Shown: positions 12,801 through 22,418 of the stretch, in pieces
How positions within the stretch are numbered: position 1 is the first letter of the stretch
Layout: each line of letters begins with the position of its first letter
From: Chrysopilus asiliformis
Lineage: Eukaryota; Arthropoda; Insecta; Diptera; Rhagionidae
Reading direction: 5' to 3'
NCBI GenBank assembly: GCA_964034945.1
Contig: OZ035963.1
Coordinates: forward strand, 38,508,361-38,572,360
Length of the DNA: 64,000 nt
The notes under the pieces: model-generated
Databases searched by the model: none
What the model was told of the DNA's origin: nothing
The model's input: the letters and a program-made list of their open reading frames with translations, nothing else
Translations under genes and position numbers: made by a program

Positions 12801-15800
12801 TACAATATAATATGTTCGACGTACTACATACGAGAAAGTCCAGAGGCTCGACGAGATCAGCAATATTTTGAAAATATCGCTACAGAATGTACATCTCATT
12901 TAGAAACATCTCATATTAATTATTTCATTCATTGGAGTGTTATATTATTTATCGATGATAAAAGATCGAGGAAAAATAATAACACCTCGCTTATGTGGAT
13001 TGAAAGACCCGAGAGCCGAGAGGAAAAAAAGAGAGCTATTCGTCATTTGAAATTTGCAGCTTTAGTGTCCTGCAAGAATGGAAAGTATCGACATAAGCTT
13101 GTGCGAAACAACTTTGATGTGGTTCCATTTGACTTCTTATTAAGTGGGGTGAGTTAAATTAATGTGATCAAGAAAGTATTGTATTTATTAAAATCCATTT
13201 ATATTGTTTTCTAGTTTCAAATCGAAGAGTATGTTATTTTGAGTACAGCAAGCCGTTTTTTTATAGCGAGCGGCCGAATTACTGAGATTCTGGATAGATC
13301 AATATCTATTGAAATCGAGAGAAATCTATTCAACAATTATAGAGATGATGATATTATTGTAGATAAATATGAGTTTTCACAGGGAAACTACAATTTTTCA
13401 AATCTGGGTGCTTTATTAGATAACACTGAGGCCGCAAGTCGGATTAGATCAATTGTAATTGACAAAAAAGAGCCTGTTTTTAAAAGTTTGCTGCCTTTGA
13501 GTATACGAGCACATCTTCCTCTACTTGATGATCTTAATCAAATTCAGAAGACAACAGTCTTAAAAGCATTCGCAACTGATGATTACATGTTGATAAAAGG
13601 CTTCCCCGGAACAGGTAATTTTTTAATTTACTAGTTGGTTACAGTATATTTTTTGCTTTCGATTGCAGTATTTGTATTGTGTGGTTTATCGAAAAAACAA
13701 TTATAAATACTGTGAATTGTAGTTAAAAGGATTTTAGAGATTCGGTAGATAATAAAACAGTAAAGGACAAAAATCCTCTTTTGGATTGGATTTTTGTCCT
13801 TTACTGTTCAATCAGACTTAAAATCAGAGACCCCATATTACCCCACCGAGCGCATCAAATTGAGTGTTGGCCTGTGTTAGACGCCGTTTATATGTGACAC
13901 TTTGTTTCGTGGACTTTATTCTGTGAAACTAATTTCACGTTTCATAACCGATTACCCTACAACACAAAATCCAGAAATTTTTTCCGGAACGACTCCCAAA
14001 CTCGATTTGTTTGATATATAACTGTCGGAATTAATTCAACATTTGACAACTTTCAAATGAATTTATTTTGTGATAGATAAATTAATTTTGAATAAAATTC
14101 CTGGTGAAATTGTAGAAAAAATCGCAGGTCTAAACAGGGTTTTTACGCTTCATAATTGGATTTTGAGGCTATAATTCTAATAGTTAGGGACTGAACCCAT
14201 TCCCCTACTCCTCGGCGTTAAATCTACTTAAATACTGGTAAAACTCGAATAAAACTTCGAAATAAATTTTGAAGCATTAAAAATTCTACACATAATAAAA
14301 TTTCACATAAATTTCAAATTATACTAGAGGCGCACTATTGCCCATTTTGCGTGAAAACGAATTGAGATTTTTCAGAAACTCCTTCGATTTTGAAAGAAAA
14401 TACTTCGGAGTATATTTGAGCGAAAAATGAGGGTGATTCATACGTTCTCGCTGAAAATGAAAAATAATGCACATAAGGATTTAAAACTATTAAAAATACA
14501 TTAATAATCTTATTGAAATATATTTTTATTAGAACCCCATTATCCCACTGCAACGAAGACTTGGCGCGACAGTACATGGCCTTATCGACCATTGTATCCA
14601 GTTACAAAGGTTGGAGGAGTATTCAGGCGGCGGGAGGCAAAGACCGAACTGGTCCGTCTTTAGGTCCATGAGCAGAAAAGTTCCAAATTCAAACCGAATT
14701 ATTTTGCCCTGAGTGGGATTTCAGGGATCACAAGGCAAGCACTTAGCTGACTGCTCTTTGGATCACAAGGCAAGCACTTAGCTGACTGAGCCATCAAACT
14801 CTAGTCTCCTCTACAATTCTGTCATAGTGATCAGCGAAGGTCACTGGAAAATTGCCGTCCAGTCATCCTCCAAATCGTGCAGCTCTGCCGTGTACTCTCC
14901 AATTTCCCTAGCAGAACGCAATCATACGCCTTGTCAAAATCAAGCGACATCATGACAACCTTACATCCAGCAACCTTTTCTACAGCTACCAGGTGTGTCA
15001 CGGCATTGATGCACATGTTGGCGGACTTTATTATATTAAAACTTATTTAAACAATCACTATTTTTATTATTTAAAAGTTATTAACGAACAAATACTGTTT
15101 CGCGACAATCTTATTAGGTTTTGAAAAGTACAATGAAAAGTTATTTTTTTATAATGACACATCAAATTCAAAGCTAACATGAAAATTATTCATAGTTTTT
15201 AAAGTAAAATTTTAAGTATTTAACGGTTCGTCGACAGACTTATTTTTTCTGTACGCAAAGGAGTGTGGGGGCATTAAGGAACCGTCGCTGAGGAATCGCG
15301 TCAGTCTCCGATGCCTCCGATTCGTACAAATACTTTCATACAGCTTTTGCTAAGCACAAGCATCGGAGGCTAGCCTCTATGAAGAGATTTTTTACGGAGA
15401 TTGGTGTTCGTATTCTATATGTTGCTATGCTTGTTCTTAGCAAAAGCTGTATGAAAGTATTTGTGCGAATCGGAGGCTAGCCTCTATGAAGAGATTTTTT
15501 TACGGCGCCTAAAGTTAGTCTCAAACTTGTGAAATTTGAATTTCGCGGCAAACGAAATTTGAATTTCGCGACCTTATACAGTTCAGTGAATGCGTTCAAG
15601 TACGATAAAGAGGGAAATATTTTTGGGACAATTTTTCAGCAGAGCTTTGTATGGTGACAGTTGTTCTATGTTATATAGTTCTGTGGTCGTATCATAAAAA
15701 AATTTATAGAACTTAAAAAAACTTTGCCTCCTCATTTCAAAAATACACGAGCCGCCACTGGAATGTTGTGACTCTTACCTATGTATGTTTTGATTGCCCT

Positions 15801-18800
15801 CCATTTCATATCATTTGACGTGTCAAAATTGATATTGCATTTTATGCTTTTCTTAACTAAAATGGCAACACCTCCGTATCCGTCATCTCGGAACTTCGTG
15901 ATGACATTAAAGTTGACAAGTTTTAGAGCTTAATTCTCGGCAGATTGAAAACTATCAGTGAGAATTCCAAACTCTATTTTATTATTGTCCAAGAAGGTTT
16001 CCAACAAATCTTTGTTGGTTTTAAAACTTTGAATATCAAATTGTAAAAATTTAATTTTAAATTGGTTAGTTTTGCACTGGCGTTAATAACATCGACATCA
16101 CTTCTCAGTGCAATTCCATTGAAACTTTCTTTGAAAGCCGAAACCTGTTCCATCAGTGAAACTTCGCTCTTAACACGTTCACCACTCAACGTCACGTATA
16201 TGTGACGTTGTAGGTTTCCCTGAAACTCAAGTCACACATATGGGCCACATTTGATTAAAAATGTAATGTGACACTAATCCTACTAAAAACTCAAGTCACA
16301 TTTCAGTGTCTTAGATACCTGTCCCAAATATGTGACATGCAGTTTCTCTTAGAAAAAATGTTCAAAAAATCACAAAAAATGCGTGAGCGGTGAACGCGTT
16401 AACTACTTCCTTACATACTTGCGTCACGAAGCGAATCATGCCGCTGATCAGCCTTTCATATTCAATCGTAATGTTTTTATTTATTATTGGAGATGCTGGC
16501 TCTGAAAGATAGGGTTTAGCTACGTGAAGGTTGTTCTTTGGTGCATCTTCCACGATTTTCTGTCCCAAAACTTTGTTATAATTGAGTCTTGTTAGGATTT
16601 TGTTGACTTCCAGTTGTGCGTCGCGACAGATACCCGTCCCACGGTTCGAGAATAAAGCTGGGAAGTTAAGGTCATCGCATACTTCTTTCTATATTCCTTA
16701 TAAGAAATATTTTCGAGGGCTATAATTTTCTTTTCATCTTGCTTTCTAACTCTCACTGAACATATTTTGTTGAAAGAATCGTGATCTGTGTCTCTGCATA
16801 GAATGCATTTCTTCTCTTCATTGCAACCTCCCTCGCATTTGGGAATCTTTCCACATAATAGGCACCTTGTGTTCTTGGCCTTACAAAAAGTCGCCAAGTG
16901 ACCAATTCGTCCACATTTTTTTACATTGTCTTAGGGCAGGGATGAAAAACACAATACCCACCCTACATATCATGAATTTGCTTGCCCTTAAAACCAATCT
17001 TAACAGACCGAGTAGGTACAAACTCGTCCCCTTCGAGCCTTTTTAGCCTCTGAATGGATTTAATAGGAATAGCAGACTCAATATTTTTTTTTTAAATAAA
17101 ATCTTCCGAGTACCTGGCAGAGCTGGGCATACTTCAGTACATTTGATACTGCAGTACACGAGCAGTACCAGTACATAGATACTTGTACTGGGCTTGCCAC
17201 CAGTATCAATACCTTAAGTATTGGTACTGCACGATCAGTACCAGTACTTGAAGTACTTGTAATTGATGCACGGATCCAGTCCCATACAAAAAGTACTGGT
17301 ACTGATTTTTTACAATATTTGTATTTTTGTACTGGTTTTTTGCAATACCAGTACTTTTTGTACTGGTATTGGTTTTTGCAGTACCAGTACTTTTTGTACT
17401 GGTTTTGAGTTTTGCAGTAACCAGTACTTTTATACTTTTTCAAGTACTTTTGCAAAAGTACTGGAATTTTTTCAAGTACTTTTGCAAAAGTACTGGAATT
17501 TTTTCAAGTACTTTTGCAAAATTACTGGAATTTTTTCAAGTACTTTTGCAAAAGTACTGGAATTTTTTCAAGTATTTTTCGCGAAAGTACTGATATTTTT
17601 CAAGTACATAGCACTGGTACTGGAGTTTCAGTACCAGTACCGATGTTGGTATTTTTGTACTGCTCAGTCAGAGCAATACCAGTACAAAATTTACTGGTAC
17701 TGAAATCTCAGTACCAATACTTTTTGTACTGATACTGAAATGCGGTTAAAAGTATCATTACCATATACTGGTACTGATACTTGAGTATTGAGTATTTTTC
17801 CCAGCTCTGGTACCTGGTAGGTACATGTTTTATCACACCGAATTTTTGTACGAAAGATTGCGGAATATAGGCATTAAGGTACTTATCATTTAACTTATTA
17901 TTAAGAGTAAATTTGTTCGCATTCGCTGCGCTCTCAAAAGTTAGTCTTCCTCGCCCATCTCCAACCGCGTTTAATTCAAGCAGCCCCACCAAAAGGAGCC
18001 GAGCATCTCCATAAAATACAGATTGAACAAAAAAAAAAACGAAAAATGGAACTTCTGTCGAGGACTGAATGTCAAATTCATAAATGATGTTCGAAGTCGC
18101 AGTGTGACGAGGCTAAAAAAAGTCAGAGAGATATTTTTGCTTGAAATGATTTTATTTCCTACAAATACGATGATATAAAAACTACCTTCACCTTTCTTCA
18201 TGCTATAGGGATGTACGCAAAAAAGAATCCCGCCTTAAAGATATTACGATAGTACATCGATACCTCCCTTGATTAGAGCAGGGAATATCACATCCACCCC
18301 TGGAAACTTATAATGTTCGAATATGCTCAGTGAAGATTTCATTAATGCAGCGTATATAACCAAGGGTTCGATAGTGAGGCCATAATATTCCTCTATTTGT
18401 ATCGGGTAAGTCCTCTTGATCTTCTTGAAACTGGCAGTCCGGGAAATGGGCCTGCATGAAAACCCTTACAGTTTCCTCTCGACTCTGTGTGGGTTTCATT
18501 TTCTTTTTGGAGGGTCCCGATTCAATTTGTTTGGTTTTTCATTTTTGCAGTTCGTTTATGCCTTCGCAAAAGCTTTCCCATGTCCTTTTGGACACTTGCT
18601 TTGTTGCACTCGGTCAGGGCTTCTTTGTATTCTTCCCACTTACCGTTTGTAAGAATTGTATAATTACTATTAGTTACTTTGTTACTTGTAAAATATAAAT
18701 ATGCGTTAAACGTAGTAGTATTTAAAATCATTAAGTTACATTATTTTCATTTATTGTCAGTTTTAAATATTTTGCAAAACGGTTTAGTCAAATAAATATT

Positions 18801-21800
18801 TCGTGTTCAAATAATCAATAATTGTTTGATTTAATAGCCATCCTACACGTTTTTCTTGACTTTTTTGAAGAGTCATCTGGCTATTTGACCAGTTCGTTGT
18901 TCCAATAAGGCTTTCCTTTGTTTTAGTGGACAACTCTCGTATGGTTTATGTATCGCGTGATTCACTTGATTTGTTAGAGCATTTTGGTATTTTATTGACT
19001 TTATTATGCTCTCTGCATCGATCACCTTACAAGCGAGTTCTTTTCTATATTTGTCCTAGCTAGTGAGTTTCGGGATTCTAATTTCGCGTCCCTGTGTGCT
19101 TTCAAGCTTTACAGTAAGCAAAATCTGACGATGGTCAAAGTGTGGGGCTTCTGGCGAGACATGCCAGTTTTTGAATTTGGTGTTTATAAATGTACAACAT
19201 AAGGTTGGATCTAGAATCTCTTGGAGTATTACAAACGTGGGCTCGTTACCTTTATTAGATAACTCCACCCCATTAGCGGTTGAGTAATCGAAAAGTAACT
19301 CGCCGGGCGTTAGCGGCACATCCAATAATGTAGTGTGGGTTCCTGCGTTTGCAGTAACTTACGAGGCTTCCGACCTCTACTCGAGGTGCTGTGTTGGTTT
19401 CCCCCAGGAAGTAGGCCGATGCACAAACTACCCCTTGCTTTCCCTGGGTAGTCGATACCTCTGTTCCTACTCCGACCAGGTCCCGTGTTATAAACTCTGT
19501 AATCGGAAAATGTTGTATTGATTTGTTAATGAACATTGCTGCTCTTGGACGTTCCTGTGAGTTGGACGTTCGTGTGATCAGAGATCAACTTACATATTTG
19601 TGGTGTCGACAGATCTGAAATTCGTCTTCTATAAATCCTGGATAACCGAATCAGGGCTACATCCAGCCCCTCTGAGGTGAATCTTCTTCTAAGCACGGCA
19701 CTGGAAGCTTTTGCGTAATGTAAATTAACCTGAATAAACGTCATAATTTTTTGGCCCTGTCTAGGGCCTCTGTGTGTCCCCCCTTTTGGACAGGTCGGAC
19801 ATGAAGTTCCGACTCGGGTTCGAGCCATCCTTCGAAGGCCTTGTCGATTCCACCTTCAGGAATTAGCTGCTGCGCCCTTGGGTTGGGGAGGAAGGTTTTC
19901 CCTCTGCTCGTTTTTCCAGTTTTGCAGCCTCGGTTCCTTTATCTTGGACTTGGCTGTTGATGCCGCTGGGTTTTGCGATGGAGATTTCTGCCATAGGTTA
20001 TGACGCGTCCCTGCTGTTGCTAGAGCTCGCTAAGTGTTCAGACACAGTTGGGTTAGCGGAAGTCTCCTTTTTAACTTCTTGACTCCGCGAAGACTTAAGT
20101 CGCAAGCGAACCAGGCCAAATTTGTAATTTAATCTGCATTCTCTTTCTTCCAATCTTCTGAAGGAGGCATTATTGTCAAGATTTAGTATGTGATCATACG
20201 AAGATATTTTGAAAAATAGCACCAAAATCTGATCTCAGATTGCCCCACTCTAGGTATTAAGTCGGTATAGTCCTGGAATGGAAAGATCCTCTAAAATTTT
20301 TGTGGAATTCTGTTAATCGGCTTTTTAAAAATCCCAATTTCATTTTTCGCGATCATCTCGAAACTAACCCTTTTTATGTGATATGAGATGAATTGAAGGG
20401 AATAACATTTCCCACAATTTTGTTATTTACCGTTATCTTTATTGCTTCTCGAAATATTTTCATCAAAAAGTGAAAAATCCGATTTTTGTGAATTCTGCGC
20501 AAACCAACGGCTTTTCAAAAAAAAAAAAATAAGGAATTAAAGGTATATTAAATACTATTTTTTTGACCTTTTGCTATAAATCGGTATTTTTTTACCGTCA
20601 TTGAGATATTTCAGATTTTATAAAAAAAAATAATATTTTTTTCGCCCGGTTATATTGTAGATTGCGCAGGGACGTAGATTTTGTATCGTGAAGTCATATG
20701 CTGTTCACATCAGATATTTTTATTGTGATTCAGTATATACTAGGGGCTGTGATATTTTTATTGTGATTCAGTATATACTAGGGGCGGAGAATTTCCGGCA
20801 AAGGAGGTTTACAGAAAGGATAGGTGATAAATATTAGAGGGCGAAAAATTTTCTCGATCGATGATTTCTCTAACTGTATCCCAATTGGTGCAACGGTTCA
20901 ACAGTTATTAGGGGAGGGGTATCGAAGGAAAGATTACATCAATGTAATCAAGGTTTCGAAGAAAATCCAATTAAAAAATTACGCCCCTTTCAATTTTATT
21001 ATATGTATATAGATTAATTAACAAATACTAAAAAAAACTATAATTCTCTTCTAGGAAAAACAAAAACAATCGTAGCAATTATTCAACTTGCTGTTGTTCT
21101 GAAGAAAACAGTTTTAGTCACAAGTCATACACATTCAGCTGTTGATAATATTCTACTCCGTCTACTTGATTTTGGAATTCCATTTTTAAGATTGGGTTCA
21201 GATTCACGTATAAAAGATGAGATATTGCCGTATAGTGAATCTACTGTGACTGCCTCATGTAAAAGTGTCAGGGATTTGAAACAGGCGTATTCAAAATATT
21301 CCGTGGTTGGAGTTACTTGCATAGGAGCCAATCATTCAATTTTTAATTATCGAAAATTTGATTTATGTATTGTTGACGAAGCAACACAAGTTTATCAACC
21401 CACCATACTTAAACCGCTATTCTATGCAAGTAAATTTATTTTAGCCGGTGATCCCAATCAGTTGTCCCCTATAGTACGATCAAATGAAGCGAAAGCTTTA
21501 AATGCCGAGGAAAGCTTATTTGAGCGATTAGATTCACCGATTGCAACACGTGAATTAAGCTGGCAATACAGAATGAACAAAACAATTATGAAGCTGGCAA
21601 ATGAATTGACTTATGAAAACAAATTAATCTGTGGAAATCCTATAATTGGTCAAAGATCTCTCCATCTATCCGAAAAAGACAAAATGAAAACTAAATGGTC
21701 CAAACAAAGATGGTTACTTCGCGCGCTCGAAACCCATATTGACCAAGCTGTCGTTTTGTTAGACACAATGCACTGTTTTGAAATACATTATGAGTTTGCA

Positions 21801-22379
21801 AAACAGTTTGAAACTTCAATAGTTAGGGATGAAGAAAACAATACAATAGAAACTGATAAGAAATATCGATATATTAACTTTTGTGATGTTGTAATTACAT
21901 TCCTTTTAATAAGAGCTCTTTTGGAAGGGGGACTCTGTTTGAGTTCAATTGGTGTTATGGCACCGTTTCGCGCACAAGTAGATCTTTTAAAGAAGATTCA
22001 AGAACGTTTAATAAAGTCTCACAATCAGGATTTAATAAAGCCTGATTTCACCAATTTAGAAATCAATACAGTTGATCAATATCAAGGACGAGATAAGGAT
22101 GTTATCATATACTCTTGTACAAGAACAGAGCTTGATGAGTCGCTTGATATAAAATCAAAAGAAAATGAAATTTTAGAAGATCATCGTCGATTAACAGTTG
22201 CTATAACTAGAGCTAAAAATAAGCTGATTATGATTGGAGATCAAAACTATTTAAATAGATATACTCCCTTTAAAAATTTATTTTCAAAAATTCCATCGCT
22301 TTGTAAATTAGTTTTAGCAGAAGGAAAGCAAGGATTTTCTTGGAATGCTGCATTAGATGAATTTAAAAATTTATTATAA
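3834..22379 (+). CDS. DNA2: DNA2: DNA replication ATP-dependent helicase/nuclease
   Basis: Five exons with matching phases: 3834-4373, 4430-4663, 12327-13148, 13215-13614 and 21055-22379 (1106 codons plus stop; the human protein is about 1060). Dna2 trims long Okazaki flaps and resects DNA ends in the nucleus and mitochondria. The RecB-like nuclease is intact: Asp290 in LKGKID, and Glu311/Lys313 in PIEVKTGK. The four iron-sulphur cysteines are present as Cys161 (ALFCRRKG) and Cys412, 415 and 421. The SF1 helicase has Walker A GFPGTGKT (residues 661-668, split by intron 4), DEAT at 773-776, GDPNQLSP near 797, then VDQYQGRDKD and VAITRAKNK. Introns 2 and 4 are about 7.7 and 7.4 kb and packed with transposons; introns 1 and 3 are 56 and 66 bp. 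The first ATG sits just before a lysine-rich N-terminus. A further short exon cannot be excluded, but frame and homology run on without one. Confidence 0.95.
4764..4900. repeat. Short tandem repeat, 41-44 bp unit (DNA2 intron 2)
   Basis: Three to four copies of a unit containing TGATGAGGAATATTTAT and AGCAAAATAAAACTCA follow the exon-2 donor. A looser copy lies near 4980. Related ATTTAT/ACTCATT units reappear on the other side of the foldback element at 6500-6680, so the two flanks may be halves of one interrupted repeat. Confidence 0.6.
5104..6418. mobile_element. Large foldback element with tandem repeats inside its arms (DNA2 intron 2)
   Basis: The ends are inverted: GGGTGGATGATGGGTGGGTT on the left and CCCACCCATCATCCACCC on the right. 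A very G-rich (left) or C-rich (right) stretch follows. Each arm then holds several copies of a roughly 80-90 bp unit built from GAGCAAAATAAAATTAG and GAACAGCACATGACTTTCTT. The left arm has about three copies, the right about five. The arms close on a second inverted pair (AAAATACACTATTTTAAAGA, near 5476 and 5845) around a unique core of about 350 bp. This resembles Foldback/Galileo-type elements in layout. No transposase is visible, and the G-rich and A-rich reading frames here are not genes. Confidence 0.7.
6539..6660. repeat. Tandem repeat, 40 bp unit (DNA2 intron 2)
   Basis: Three consecutive 40-bp copies contain AACTGATATTTATTTTCA and GAAATATTTATCTCTCATTA, starting near 6539, 6579 and 6619. 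Confidence 0.7.
7027..8477. mobile_element. hAT-type non-autonomous element, 1.45 kb (DNA2 intron 2)
   Basis: The terminal inverted repeats are CAGTGTTGGGG and CCCCAACACTG. The 8-bp target duplications are GTTACAAT (7019-7026) and GTTACAAC (8478-8485), one mismatch. Subterminal ATCTAGATAA motifs are heavily repeated at both ends. The interior carries many CGTTATAACG-like and AACGAAATAACG motifs, but no transposase frame. An 8-bp duplication and a CAGTG end are classic for hAT elements. Confidence 0.85.
8991..9094. repeat. Short palindromic element (DNA2 intron 2)
   Basis: ACAGCCTTATTCTAGCTACG at the left is mirrored by an imperfect complement ending CCAGAATACGGCTGT. GTCACAAGTCACAA-like motifs fill the loop sides. 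It has no coding capacity and is probably a tiny MITE. Confidence 0.5.
9130..9700 (+). repeat. Interspersed fly repeat with (CTGTCY)n core, subfamily 2
   Basis: TACACCAGGGTGTTTTGG leads into GACAAAAGATTTTGATTT, a CTGTCTGTC-rich microsatellite at 9180-9290, then GAGCTAGAGATTTGAAAT. The same order is seen at 62590-63150 and, truncated, at 26935-27005. The 61-residue frame inside is microsatellite translation. Confidence 0.6.
10420..10930 (+). repeat. Interspersed fly repeat with (CTGTCY)n core, subfamily 1, copy A
   Basis: The copy starts around GGTGAAAGCAAAGGGTATAT and passes GTAACGCCAAGATCCCGTCA, the microsatellite and GCGCGGATTGCGGGCG. It ends at GGCAATTATAGCTTTTGTTA. Other copies are at 30834-31436 (inverted), 35638-35893 (inverted, partial), 49165-49722 and 57593-57858 (rearranged). 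Confidence 0.7.
11228..11698. mobile_element. hAT-type MITE, 471 bp (DNA2 intron 2)
   Basis: The ends are TAGAGATGTC and its near complement GAAATCCCTA. The 8-bp duplication GTCTACAC is perfect at 11220-11227 and 11699-11706. The subterminal regions are made of ACCGGTTAAACCGGT-like repeats. There is no transposase. Frames across it are shadows. Confidence 0.88.
11837..12078. mobile_element. piggyBac-type MITE, 242 bp (DNA2 intron 2)
   Basis: The 16-bp inverted repeats CACTAGATTGCCCAAG and CTTGGGCAATCTAGTG are perfect. TTAA flanks both sides (11833-11836 and 12079-12082). A second inverted motif, AGTCATTTTGACT, lies just inside each end. TTAA duplication with such TIRs is typical of piggyBac-like elements. 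Confidence 0.85.
13756..13808. repeat. Perfect hairpin with 21-bp stem (DNA2 intron 4)
   Basis: AACAGTAAAGGACAAAAATC, one base short of the full arm, is exactly mirrored at 13788-13808 across an 11-nt loop. It lies about 140 bp into the intron. It may be the remnant of a MITE end; no function is inferred. Confidence 0.7.
13890..14140 (+). repeat. Interspersed repeat shared with 28410-28585
   Basis: ACACAAAATCCAGAAATTT, then a GGAACGACTC-like block, GAATTTATT with GATAGATAAAT, and AAAATCGCAGGTCTAAAC occur here. They recur in the same order and orientation near 28440-28580. This marks a diverged interspersed family without coding sequence. Confidence 0.5.
14726..14790. repeat. Direct repeat of about 28 bp
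   Basis: GGATCACAAGGCAAGCACTT followed by AGCTGACTG occurs twice, starting near 14726 and 14759. It sits beside the RT fragment and is probably local slippage within a dead element. Confidence 0.6.
14831..15016 (-). pseudogene. Non-LTR retrotransposon RT fragment
   Basis: The minus strand reads a 61-residue piece with VVMMSLDFDKAYDCV, the conserved reverse transcriptase block holding the first catalytic aspartate region (DFxKAYD). Nothing matching the later YADD block follows in frame. It is a decayed fragment inside DNA2 intron 4, possibly from the same insertion as the ORF1 and endonuclease remnants at 15.9-20.2 kb. Confidence 0.65.
15314..15506. repeat. Inverted plus direct repeat cluster
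   Basis: CAAATACTTTCATACAGCTT near 15326 is mirrored by AAGCTGTATGAAAGTATTTG near 15444, with arms of about 48 bp. Overlaid on it, CGGAGGCTAGCCTCTATGAA plus GAGATTTTTT occurs twice in direct orientation (about 15364 and 15471). It is non-coding and likely a duplicated MITE end. Confidence 0.65.
15974..17992 (-). pseudogene. Decayed non-LTR retrotransposon ORF1 (gag-like), interrupted by a hAT MITE
   Basis: On the minus strand, 17992-17820 translates to an I/Loa-like ORF1 region (GDGRGRLTFESA... then NAYIPQSF). After the inserted element at 17118-17809 it resumes with a stretch containing LEGDEFVPTRSVKIGF. At about 16897-16600 it reaches the cysteine-rich segment ATFCKAKNTRCLLCGK / GGCNEEKKCILCRDTDHD, which looks like CCHC zinc knuckles. 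Several frameshifts and stops are present, so this is a dead copy. Clade assignment is by general resemblance only. Confidence 0.65.
17118..17809. mobile_element. hAT-type MITE with TACTGG repeat interior, 692 bp
   Basis: The ends are CAGAGCTGGG and CCCAGCTCTG, perfect 10-bp TIRs. They are flanked by a perfect 8-bp duplication, GTACCTGG (17110-17117 and 17810-17817). The interior is almost wholly TACTGGTACTG and CAAGTACTTTTGCAAAAGTA units, on both strands. The Tyr/Phe/Cys-rich frames (17078-17455, 17263-17703 and others) only translate these repeats. It split the ORF1 remnant around it, so it is younger than that element. Confidence 0.92.
18300..20225 (-). pseudogene. Decayed non-LTR retrotransposon endonuclease region
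   Basis: Minus-strand pieces recall an APE-type endonuclease of I/Loa-like elements. An N-terminal KIMTFIQVNLHYAKASS lies near 19740. YFLGETNTAPRVEVGSLVSY with HYIIGCAANARR follows near 19420-19290; the usual GCDANAH-type motif has lost its aspartate. FDHRQILLTVKLES near 19120 corresponds to the SDHxxI motif. A linker piece (REETVRVFMQAHFPDCQ) follows at 18499-18308. Frameshifts separate them. The 20225-19998 frame may be upstream sequence. The order relative to the ORF1 remnant at 16-18 kb suggests two insertions or a rearrangement. Confidence 0.65.
20250..20660 (+). repeat. Interspersed repeat related to 48105-48780
   Basis: Shared landmarks are AGTCCTGGAATGG...GATCCT, then CTTTTTAAAAATC, GATATGAGATGAATTGA-like, TTTTGTTATTT..CCGTTATC and a terminal CGTAGATTTTGT. 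The second copy is inside the hAT element at 47694-49738. It is non-coding. Confidence 0.55.
20713..20787. repeat. Tandem duplication, 38 bp unit
   Basis: GATATTTTTATTGTGATTCA followed by GTATATACTAGGGGC occurs twice head to tail. It is about 270 bp upstream of DNA2 exon 5 and has no recognised function. Confidence 0.8.
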
Positions 22380-22418
22380 AAAATGTTCTAATTGTATTGT
22401 ATTTTTGAAATTAATAAA
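22372..22418. terminator. Overlapping convergent poly(A) signals of DNA2 and CCDC86
   Basis: On the + strand AATAAA at 22413-22418 lies 34 bp after the DNA2 stop and immediately before the CCDC86 stop codon complement. On the - strand AATAAA (22372-22377) lies about 42 bp after the CCDC86 stop and overlaps the DNA2 stop codon region. Cleavage downstream of each signal would put each transcript end inside the other gene's coding region. Confidence 0.6.

Noticed and set aside
17078..17732. Several overlapping reading frames up to 146 aa, rich in Tyr, Phe and Cys
   Set aside because: They translate TACTGG/CAAGTACTTTTG repeats of the hAT MITE on both strands and are not proteins.
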